From positions 992,001 through 1,056,000 of the forward strand of contig NZ_RPFW01000003.1 in assembly GCF_007827045.1 (NCBI RefSeq): a DNA stretch of 64,000 nt, given 5' to 3'. The notes beneath the pieces were generated by a model. The model did not search any database and was not told where the DNA came from. It saw only the letters and a list, made by a program, of their open reading frames with translations. Positions 52,376-59,582 of the stretch are shown piece after piece; the stretch's first letter is position 1, and each line of letters opens with the position of its first letter. The DNA comes from Trebonia kvetii. GTDB taxonomy: Bacteria; Actinomycetota; Actinomycetes; Streptosporangiales; Streptosporangiaceae. The translations under genes and the position numbers were made by a program.

Positions 52376-52996
52376 GTGAGTCCCGTGAACGAGTTCGTGG
52401 TGACCTGGGGCGCGCCGCGCGCCGAGCGTGCCGATGCCGCGCGCAACCGGCGGCACCTGCTCGCCACCGCTCGCCAGATGCTCGCGGAGCAGGGCCCGAA
52501 CACGCTGACCATGGACGGGCTCGCCGAACGGGCGGGCCTGGGAAAGGGAACGGTGTTCCGCCGGTTCGGCACCCGGGCCGGGATCTTCGCCGCGCTCCTC
52601 GACGACGACGAGCAGGCCTTCCAGCAGCAGGTCCTGTCCGGGTCACCGCCGCTGGGCCCGGGTGCGCCGCCGCTGGAGCGGCTGATCGCCTACGGCCGGG
52701 CCCGGACCGGCTTCCTGATCGCGCACGGCGACATCGCCCGCGCCGCACTCGACGGCCACCAGCCGATACCGGCCGGATCGCAATCACCGATTTCCCAGGT
52801 GCACATTCGGATGCTCCTCGGACAGCTCGACCTGAGCGGCGCCGACCTGGACATGCTGGCCACCCAGCTCACTGCTGCCCTGGACGGTCCGTTCCTGCTC
52901 TACCTGGCCGCGTCCGGCACCACCGCGACCCCCGGGACGGCCGAACGGATCGCGGACAGCTGGCAGTACCTAATCCAGCGCGTCTGCCGGGCGTGA
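52376..52996 (+). CDS. TetR-family transcriptional regulator
   Basis: A 206-aa regulator. The N-terminal helix-turn-helix (LTMDGLAERAGLGKGTVFRR at about residues 47-66) is intact and the rest is the helical ligand domain. GTG at 52376 or 52385 could start it, with no strong Shine-Dalgarno; TTAATATTCC upstream may be promoter DNA. Divergent from the flavin reductase/LLM pair, so it is their probable repressor. Confidence 0.85.
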   Translation: MSPVNEFVVTWGAPRAERADAARNRRHLLATARQMLAEQGPNTLTMDGLAERAGLGKGTVFRRFGTRAGIFAALLDDDEQAFQQQVLSGSPPLGPGAPPLERLIAYGRARTGFLIAHGDIARAALDGHQPIPAGSQSPISQVHIRMLLGQLDLSGADLDMLATQLTAALDGPFLLYLAASGTTATPGTAERIADSWQYLIQRVCRA

Positions 52997-53327
52997 CCGC
53001 TTCTCGTTGTCTTGCTGCTGGCGGGTTGCCGCTCAGCTGGCCGCTAATCCGCACCGGCAGCGCCCCGGCCGAGACGCCGGTGACACACCTGCTCATCCCG
53101 AACGGTTGCGGCAGACTCTTCCAGGCCAGCCGACTCCGCACGGCTTCGGCGGCCAGCCAGCGACCGGAGACTACGGTGCGACCGGGCCAGCGCGTGCGGA
53201 CCCCTGCAGGGCCGGCGCATCGCTGAGTGGGTCACGCCCCTTGACAGCACCGCCGGGCACCGCGAGATGCTGGCCCCCGCTGAGCCGGCGTTAGGCCCTC
53301 AGTCATGACAGCGGCCGAAGGGTGACG
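52997..53327. other. Gene-free gap between TetR and SDR genes
   Basis: This 331-nt gap contains short reading frames without homology-like features and one copy of the dispersed 16-nt motif at 53095-53110. I see no promoter, RNA or repeat beyond that. Confidence 0.5.
53095..53110 (+). repeat. Dispersed 16-nt motif, copy 4
   Basis: ATCCCGAACGGTTGCG, identical to copy 1 at 6358-6373, in the gene-free gap. Confidence 0.4.
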
Positions 53328-54122
53328 ATGACCATGACAGGCAAGTACGGTCCGTGGGGCGTCGTGGCCGGCGGGTCCGACGGCGTCGGCGCGGCGTTCG
53401 CCAGGGGGATGGCCGCCCGTGGCATCAACGTGGTGCTGGTGGCGCGCCGGGTGCCGGTGCTTGAGGCGTCCGCTGACGAGATCCGGGCGCGGTACGGCGT
53501 CGACGTCCGAACGGTGCCGCTCGACCTCAGCGCCCCCGGCGCCCTGGCGGAGCTCGCGGACGCGACCTCCGATCTGGAGGTCGGTCTTTTCGTCTACAAC
53601 GCCGGCGGCGATGACCGCAGCGTCGCGTTCCTCGACAAGGACCTCGCCGACCACCTGGAGCTAGTCCGCCGTAACTGCGCGGGCGTGCTCGAAGCGGCCT
53701 ACCGTTTCGGTGCCCCGATGGTGGCCAGGGGGCGCGGGGCCGTGGTCCTCGTGACGTCGGGCGCGGCCTGGGCCGGCGGCGCGACGCTTGCCACCTACGG
53801 CGCCACGAAGGCCTTCGACCTGGTCCTGGCGGAAAGCCTGTGGGCGGAGTGGCGGGACAGCGGGGGGGACGTCCTCGGGCTCGTGCTCGGCAGGACCGAT
53901 ACCCCGTCCCTGCGCCGGGTGCTCGACGCCAAGGGCGAGCCGTACGGTGCGCTCGCCGACCCCGCCGATGTCGCGGAAGCGGCGCTCGAGCACCTCGCCG
54001 ACGGACCTACCTGGATTTACGGCAGCGACAACCCGACGGGCGGCTCGCCGTTCGGCGGGCTGAACCGCCGTGACGCGGTGCTCGCGATGAGCCGGGGCTA
54101 CTCCGCGAGCAGCCGGGACTGA
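53328..54122 (+). CDS. Short-chain dehydrogenase/reductase
   Basis: A 264-aa classical SDR. The nucleotide-binding glycine motif is GGSDGVGAAFARGMA near residue 16; the NNAG equivalent is YNAGGDD; catalytic Ser is in VTSGAAWAGG and Tyr/Lys in TYGATKAFD. ATG 53328 is chosen for AAGG upstream; GTG 53322 and ATG 53334 are alternatives. Substrate unknown, and no operon partner is evident. Confidence 0.87.
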   Translation: MTMTGKYGPWGVVAGGSDGVGAAFARGMAARGINVVLVARRVPVLEASADEIRARYGVDVRTVPLDLSAPGALAELADATSDLEVGLFVYNAGGDDRSVAFLDKDLADHLELVRRNCAGVLEAAYRFGAPMVARGRGAVVLVTSGAAWAGGATLATYGATKAFDLVLAESLWAEWRDSGGDVLGLVLGRTDTPSLRRVLDAKGEPYGALADPADVAEAALEHLADGPTWIYGSDNPTGGSPFGGLNRRDAVLAMSRGYSASSRD

Positions 54123-54170
54123 TCGAATCGTCGGTAACACGGCGCTGCCATCGCTGGCCTGCCGGGCCGG

Positions 54171-54428
54171 TCAGTGGTCGCGCAGCGCGGTGACGAGCTG
54201 CGCCTTGCTCATCGAGGAGCGGCCCTTGATCCCGATCTCGCGGGCGCGCTGGAGCAGATCGATCTTGCTCCAGTCCTCATAAGGGCCGCTGTGCCCGCCC
54301 CGGCTGGCGACCGACTTGCGCGAACTGCCGGCCGCCGCGTTGGCGATCCTGGCCGACTTCTCCTTGCTGTTCCCCTCCCGCCGCAGTGCCTGGTACGTCC
54401 GCTCATCTTTGATCTGTGCCCTGGGCAT
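54171..54428 (-). CDS. DUF7218-type small basic protein
   Basis: An 85-aa charged protein. ATG at 54428 is preceded by GGGAGGG. It begins MPRAQIKDERTYQALRREGN with SKEKSARIANAAA, and its C-terminal half (YEDWSKIDLLQRAREIGIKG, MSKAQLVTALRDH) resembles the Rho N-terminal/SAP helix-extended-loop-helix used for nucleic acid binding. Likely a small DNA/RNA-associated protein; precise role unknown. Convergent with the SDR gene. Confidence 0.75.
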   Translation of the reverse strand: MPRAQIKDERTYQALRREGNSKEKSARIANAAAGSSRKSVASRGGHSGPYEDWSKIDLLQRAREIGIKGRSSMSKAQLVTALRDH

Positions 54429-54600
54429 CGTCATCCCTCCCGATACACAGCCGGCCGGGCGGCAGCCCGGCTCGCGGAACATTGCTACCCGCGTCTAGGG
54501 CGGGAAACGGGAAACGCTGGAAGCGGGGCGCGGCCACAATTTCTGGCCGGTGACGACGCTTGCTGGATTCCAAAACAGGGCAATGCGAGGATGCTTCCTG

Positions 54601-56139
54601 ATGAGCGCGGAATTGGGTTCGCATGATGTGGTCGTGGTAGGCGCCGGCCCGGTCGGCATGTGGCTGGCCGCTGAGCTGCACCGGGGCGGTGTCCGGCCGG
54701 TCGTCATGGAAAGGCGGGCGGAGCGCCCGCCCCATTCCAAGGCGCTGACCATCTACCCGCGAACGCTTGAGCAGTTCGCGATGCGCGGGATAGCCGGCCG
54801 CTGGACCGCGGAAGGCATGCCGGTGCCGTCCTCGCATTACGCGATCCTGACTAACCGGCTCGACCTGTCCTTTCTCGACACGCGGTTCCCTTACACGCTC
54901 TTCCTCCCGCAGCGCCGCACCGAGGAGCTGCTGGCGGCCCATCTCGCCGAACTCGGCGTTCCTGTCTTGCGTGAGCACACCGTGACGGAGCTGCGCCAGG
55001 ACGCGGACGCCGTGGACCTCGACGTGACAACACCTGACGGCACCAGGAGACTGCGAGCGCCCTACGTCGTGGGCTGCGATGGCGCGGGCAGCGCGGTGCG
55101 GAAGGCGGCCGGCCTCGACTGGGCGGGTGAGCCAACTGCCTGGACCACCATCCTCGGTGACACCGAGCTGACCGATCCGCCGCAGGGACGGGCGCTGACG
55201 CTGAACCGCCCAGGCGGCTCGATCTACATGGTGGACCTGGGCGGCGGCAGGTGGCGTATCGCGCCGATCGACCACGCGACGCTCGCGGACCCGGTCAGCA
55301 AGCCGGTGACCTTCGCTGACCTGCGGGCGAGCACGCTGCGCCTGGCCGGCACTGACTTCGGCATGCGCGAGACCCCGGACACCTGGCTGAGCCGGGTGGG
55401 CGACGAGGCCAGGCACGCCCCCGCCTATCAGGCTGGCCGGGTGCTGCTCGCGGGTGACGCGGCGCACGTCCACTTTCCCGCTGGCGGCCAGGGCCTGAAC
55501 CTGGGCCTGCAGGATGCCGCCAACCTCGGCTGGAAACTAGCCGCCGCGATCCGCGGCCTGGCCCCGGCCGGGGTTCTCAACACCTATTCCGCGGAACGGG
55601 TTCCTGTTGCCCTGGACGTCATCGCAGATTCTCGTGCGCAGTGTGCCCTGTTCGCGAACCCGACCCAAGCCGGCATCGCGCTGCGCGACCGGTTCAACGA
55701 TCTGCTCGGCGCGCATGAATCGCTGCGCAAGGATCTCGCGCTGCGGCTGTCCGGCCTGGCCATCAGGTACGACGGCCAGGCCGGCGACGGCAGTCCCGGC
55801 GAAGGCTGGCGGGTGCCCGACCTGGACCTGCGCGGGGCGCCGGCGCCAAGCGTCTTCGGCCTGCTGCGGTCCGCGAGGTTCGTTCTCCTGGTGATCTCCT
55901 CCCCGGAAGACACAGCCACGGCGGTGCAGGAGCCGATCAGCGCGGAACTGGCCGCCGGCTACCGCGACCGCCTTGACGTGGTCACCGCAGCACTCGCCAG
56001 CGACCACTCAGACTGGGCAGGCTTCCGTGCGCTCCTGATCCGCCCCGACGGCTACGTCGCCTGGTCGCACCACCGCGACATGCGGGCCCCGGTCGCGCCG
56101 CCACTGGCTGAGTGGCTTGGCGACCCCGGGTGCGGGTGA
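54601..56139 (+). CDS. FAD-dependent aromatic-hydroxylase-like monooxygenase
   Basis: A 512-aa flavoprotein of the p-hydroxybenzoate hydroxylase/RdmE group. ATG at 54601 begins MSAELGSHDVVVVGAGPVGM, giving the GxGxxG dinucleotide site. The DG motif is VVGCDGAGSAVRKAAGL, and GDAAHVHFPAGGQGLNLGLQ is the FAD ribityl-binding GD motif. A thioredoxin-like C-terminal part is present, as in polyketide hydroxylases and rifampicin monooxygenases. It is followed 33 nt later by an N-hydroxylase-like gene on the same strand. Substrate not deducible. Confidence 0.88.
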   Translation: MSAELGSHDVVVVGAGPVGMWLAAELHRGGVRPVVMERRAERPPHSKALTIYPRTLEQFAMRGIAGRWTAEGMPVPSSHYAILTNRLDLSFLDTRFPYTLFLPQRRTEELLAAHLAELGVPVLREHTVTELRQDADAVDLDVTTPDGTRRLRAPYVVGCDGAGSAVRKAAGLDWAGEPTAWTTILGDTELTDPPQGRALTLNRPGGSIYMVDLGGGRWRIAPIDHATLADPVSKPVTFADLRASTLRLAGTDFGMRETPDTWLSRVGDEARHAPAYQAGRVLLAGDAAHVHFPAGGQGLNLGLQDAANLGWKLAAAIRGLAPAGVLNTYSAERVPVALDVIADSRAQCALFANPTQAGIALRDRFNDLLGAHESLRKDLALRLSGLAIRYDGQAGDGSPGEGWRVPDLDLRGAPAPSVFGLLRSARFVLLVISSPEDTATAVQEPISAELAAGYRDRLDVVTAALASDHSDWAGFRALLIRPDGYVAWSHHRDMRAPVAPPLAEWLGDPGCG

Positions 56140-56172
56140 TGGCAGACCAGTGTCAGAAGACGAGGCGGTAGC

Positions 56173-57465
56173 GTGTCTGAAGTGGGTAGATTGCTGGTAG
56201 CCGGGGCCGGGCCTAAGGGGATCGCGATCGCCGCCAAGGCGGCCGCGCTGACCGCCGCCGGGCTCCCGGCGCCTGAGGTGACCGTGGTGGACCCGCTCGG
56301 CGTTGCCGGGTACTGGCACGGCAAGAGTGGTTACACCGACGGCCGTCGCCAGCTCGGCACCCGGCCCGAGAAGGACCTTGGCTTTCCGTACCTGCCAGCC
56401 TGGGGCGAGCGGTCCGCCGAGGTCAGTGCCCGCATGCAGGCGCTCTCCTGGCACGGGTACTTGATGGCCACCCAGCAGCTGGGCGAGTGGGTGGACCGCG
56501 GCTGCCCCAGGCCGGCCCACGGGCGCTGGGCGGAGTACATCACCTGGGTCGCCGAGACGGCGGGGATCACGGTGCGCCGCACGGCGATCGGCACAGTAGA
56601 CCGTGCGGGGCGAAGCTGGCTGGTAGAAGCGGGCGGCGAAGTGATCGAGGCAGAGAGCCTGGTCTTCACCGGACCCGGCGATGCACTGCGCCTGCCTGGC
56701 CAGCCCGCCGGGCACCCGCGAGTACTGGACGGGCGGACCGTCTGGCAGCATATGGCGGCCTTGCCCGAGAAGGAGATCAGGACCGCGTGCGTGATCGGCG
56801 GCGGCGAGACAGCCGGCGCCATCACCACTGCGCTACTCGAGGTGCTCGACCCGTCCGCCCAGATCGAGCTGATCAGTACCGAGGGTGCGCTGTTCACCAG
56901 GGGCGAGAGCTTCACGGAAAGCCACATGTACACCGACCCGTCGGTGTGGCTCCGGCTGCCGGAGCGGCAGCGCCGCGCATTCATCCGCCGGACCGACCGG
57001 GGCGTGTTCTCTGTCAGTGTGCAGTCGGTCCTTGACCAGGCCGACCGGGTGCATACAGTTCTCGGCCGGGTCCGCCGGCTGCATCCGTCCGACGATGCCG
57101 TCGACATCGAGATCGAGGACGGGCAGGAGACGAATCGCGTCAAGTACGACCTGGTAGTGACCGCGATCGGCTTCGACGCCCTGTGGTGGCTGCCGCTGTT
57201 CACCGAGGCCGCGCACGCCGCTCTGGCCAAGGCAGTTGGATCGTCCGGGCGCGTGGAGGCACGTGACGTGGAACGGTCCATCGGCTTCAGCCTGGCAGTG
57301 GACAACCTCACTCCCGCGTTGCACCTGCCAGTGCTGGCGGGCCTGGCTCAAGGCCCTGGTTTCCCGAACCTGTCCTGCCTTGGCCTGCTAGCCGACCGCG
57401 TACTGCAGCCATCCGTCATCCGTGCATCCCAGCCGCGGACCGCTCAGGCCCGGGGTCAGCGCTGA
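56173..57465 (+). CDS. MbtG-like lysine/ornithine N-monooxygenase
   Basis: A 430-aa flavin-dependent N-hydroxylase homologue. It matches mycobactin lysine N6-hydroxylase MbtG along its length: VAGAGPKGIAIAAKAAALTA, RQLGTRPEKDLGFPYLPA, VIGGGETAGAITTALLEV, LFTRGESFTESHMYTDPS and LAQGPGFPNLSCLGLLADRV. FAD- and NADPH-binding glycine motifs are intact. MbtG hydroxylates lysine side chains for siderophore hydroxamates, but no NRPS or other siderophore gene lies in this window, so the substrate here is uncertain. Start GTG at 56173. Confidence 0.85.
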   Translation: MSEVGRLLVAGAGPKGIAIAAKAAALTAAGLPAPEVTVVDPLGVAGYWHGKSGYTDGRRQLGTRPEKDLGFPYLPAWGERSAEVSARMQALSWHGYLMATQQLGEWVDRGCPRPAHGRWAEYITWVAETAGITVRRTAIGTVDRAGRSWLVEAGGEVIEAESLVFTGPGDALRLPGQPAGHPRVLDGRTVWQHMAALPEKEIRTACVIGGGETAGAITTALLEVLDPSAQIELISTEGALFTRGESFTESHMYTDPSVWLRLPERQRRAFIRRTDRGVFSVSVQSVLDQADRVHTVLGRVRRLHPSDDAVDIEIEDGQETNRVKYDLVVTAIGFDALWWLPLFTEAAHAALAKAVGSSGRVEARDVERSIGFSLAVDNLTPALHLPVLAGLAQGPGFPNLSCLGLLADRVLQPSVIRASQPRTAQARGQR

Positions 57466-57473
57466 GTAACTGT

Positions 57474-57487
57474 CACGACCAGTCGTG
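57474..57487 (+). terminator. Small hairpin between convergent genes
   Basis: CACGAC, 2-nt loop, GTCGTG, between the ends of the N-monooxygenase and NrfD genes. Short stem and no U-tract, so a weak candidate. Confidence 0.3.
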
Positions 57488-57498
57488 TCCGACGGAGT

Positions 57499-58590
57499 TC
57501 AGCCTGCCGTGGTGATCGAATCGCCGGTGACGCCTGCGGCGCGGCGAGCGGCGAGCCGCCGCCTTTGCGGCTCGATCGTGTAGCGCGGATCATTGGCGGA
57601 ACGCATGCCCGCCTCGTATATCCCGAAGCGGGTGAGCGCCGACGCAGCCATCAGCGCCAGCCCGGCCGTGGCGGCGACCGGGCGGCGACGGCCGCCGAGC
57701 AGGACCCCAATCCCGCCCGCGACGGCGAGTCCCTCGCTCCACGTCAGCAGCGTGCCTGGCCTGCCCTCGTGCAGTGGTTCGGCCGCGACTGGGTCCATTC
57801 GCCGGTGCATCACCCTAGTCGCCGCCAGATCGCCGATGACGCCGAGCACGGCCAGCTTGCGTGCCGGGGCCGCCTCCGCCACCGGGGTCGTGATCATCGC
57901 CAGACCGGCCGAGGCCAGGCTGGCGGAGCTGACGAACACGAAGGGCAGTTCATCGTGTGCATGATTCCAGGTCGGAGTGGACGTGTCGGCGAGCAGGACC
58001 GCGGTGTACACGGCAAGTTCGGGACCGAGGGCCGCGGCTTCCAGCCCTGCCGGTCCCTCGGCGACGCGCAGCACACGGCGCAGCAGGCCAAGCGGCAGCC
58101 GTTCCCCGGTGATCCGGTCGACCTCGGCGGCGGCCGCCACCGCCGCGCCGGCGCTGAAGGCACTGAGGATCCACGAGCCGAGGCTCATCGGCGAGGTTAG
58201 CTTGATCACGCGCAGCATATTCACGAAGCGTTCCGGCCTGCCGAGGTCGCGCACCAGGGCGACGGCACCCAGGCTGACCGAGGCCAGCGCGGCCAGCCGG
58301 CAGTTGCGGCACAGCGTGGCCCGCCCGGTGAGCTGCGCGCCGGCGACGAGCACGGCCGAGCCGCCCGCGAGCCCGCCGAGGAAGAGGTACGCCGCGACGT
58401 CCCAGCCCCATGGTGCCGGCTTGACTACTGGACGGTCGTAGTAGGACGTGAAGCCTGCCTCGGGGACCACCGGCATCTCGCGCGCGCCGTCACCGCCAGG
58501 GGGATGCGCCCGCCGGCGTCGCTTGCCGGTCCGCTTAGCCCGGCCGGTCGGCTCCGGCGGGCGCAGGCTGTCGTATTCCGAGGTCGTCAC
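57499..58590 (-). CDS. NrfD-type membrane subunit of formate dehydrogenase
   Basis: A 363-aa integral membrane protein of the NrfD/polysulfide-reductase family, with about eight TM helices (WGWDVAAYLFLGGLAGGSAV and PMSLGSWILSAFSAGAAVAA are typical). It should anchor the complex and pass electrons to menaquinone. A basic, Pro-rich cytoplasmic N-terminus precedes the first helix. Its gene overlaps the Fe-S subunit by 4 nt and is the last of the three-gene operon. Confidence 0.88.
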   Translation of the reverse strand: MTTSEYDSLRPPEPTGRAKRTGKRRRRAHPPGGDGAREMPVVPEAGFTSYYDRPVVKPAPWGWDVAAYLFLGGLAGGSAVLVAGAQLTGRATLCRNCRLAALASVSLGAVALVRDLGRPERFVNMLRVIKLTSPMSLGSWILSAFSAGAAVAAAAEVDRITGERLPLGLLRRVLRVAEGPAGLEAAALGPELAVYTAVLLADTSTPTWNHAHDELPFVFVSSASLASAGLAMITTPVAEAAPARKLAVLGVIGDLAATRVMHRRMDPVAAEPLHEGRPGTLLTWSEGLAVAGGIGVLLGGRRRPVAATAGLALMAASALTRFGIYEAGMRSANDPRYTIEPQRRRLAARRAAGVTGDSITTAG

Positions 58591-59582
58591 GGGCGTCCTC
58601 CGAGGAACGAGAGCAGGGCCGCGGCGGCCATGCCGGCCGCGGCAAGCCCCGCCCGCCGGAACATCCGCGGCAGGTCGGCCGTGGGGACGCGCGGATCCGG
58701 CGGGAGCCCGTACACCTCCGGCTCGTCGAGGAGCAGGAAGACCGACCCGGTGCCCCCGACACCGTCCAGTTCGTTAGCACCGTACAGGCGCGCTTCAGTC
58801 CTACCCTGCGCGTGCAGTTCGGCGACCCGCTCCTTAGCCAGGGCCACCATGTCCGCCCGGTCCCCGAACTTGATGGATGTCGTCGGGCAGGTCTTCGCGC
58901 ACGCCGGGGTCTGGTCGTCGATTAGCCGGTCGTAGCACAGCGTGCACTTCTGGGCGACGCCGAGATTCGGCACATCGGGCTGTTCGCCTTTCCGCTCGCC
59001 GCGCTTGGTCTTCGGGGCGGCGGTGCCGTCGGCGCGGCGCTCGACGACGCCGAACGGGCAGCCCGCCACGCACGTGCCGCACCCGTTGCATACGTCGGCC
59101 TGCACCACGACGGTGCCGAATTCGGTACGGAACAGCGCGCCGGTGGGGCACACGTCGAGGCATCCGGCGTGCGTGCAGTGCTTGCACACGTCGGACGAGA
59201 TGAGCCAGCGGAATTCAGGCGTGTCGGGCGGCGTCGTCTCGGCTGATGCTGAGTCTGCGGGCGCCGGGGCACCCATGCCGGGCATGCCGAGATCGATCAG
59301 GGCGCGGCCGGTCGCCCGCGCCTCTTGGATGCGCTCGCTTTTCTGCTCGACGAAGGCGACGTGCCGCCAGGTGCTGGCGCCAAGCGCGCCGGTGTTGTCG
59401 TAGGAGGACCCGAGTAGTTCCAGGTCGCCGTCCCGCGGGTTGTGGTTCCACTCTTTGCAGGCCACCTCGCAGGCCTTGCAGCCGATGCAGATCGAGGTAT
59501 CCGTGAAGAAGCCTTTGCGCGGCTTGACATCTGGCCACCGCGCGTCGGCCGCGGGGTCGGTCGGTCCGGCCAGTTGCGGCAT
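58587..59582 (-). CDS. Formate dehydrogenase iron-sulfur subunit
   Basis: A 331-aa ferredoxin-like subunit. ATG at 59582 (GAAGGGAAAG upstream) overlaps the catalytic subunit's stop. Four Cys clusters can be traced: CIGCKACEVACKEW, CKHCTHAGCLDVCPTGA, CNGCGTCVAGCPFG and CTLCYDRLIDDQTPACAKTC, giving 16 ligands for four [4Fe-4S] centres. A C-terminal hydrophobic helix (LAAAGMAAAALLSFLGG) may anchor it to the membrane. It links the molybdenum subunit to NrfD. Confidence 0.92.
   Translation of the reverse strand: MPQLAGPTDPAADARWPDVKPRKGFFTDTSICIGCKACEVACKEWNHNPRDGDLELLGSSYDNTGALGASTWRHVAFVEQKSERIQEARATGRALIDLGMPGMGAPAPADSASAETTPPDTPEFRWLISSDVCKHCTHAGCLDVCPTGALFRTEFGTVVVQADVCNGCGTCVAGCPFGVVERRADGTAAPKTKRGERKGEQPDVPNLGVAQKCTLCYDRLIDDQTPACAKTCPTTSIKFGDRADMVALAKERVAELHAQGRTEARLYGANELDGVGGTGSVFLLLDEPEVYGLPPDPRVPTADLPRMFRRAGLAAAGMAAAALLSFLGGRP

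Noticed and set aside
53007..53294. Short frames in the TetR/SDR gap
   Set aside because: No ribosome site, no signal peptide or motif, and biased composition typical of non-coding GC-rich DNA.
54171..54482. Longer 103-codon start for the DUF7218-type protein
   Set aside because: The extra N-terminus is not family-like, and the best ribosome site (GGGAGGG) sits before ATG 54428.
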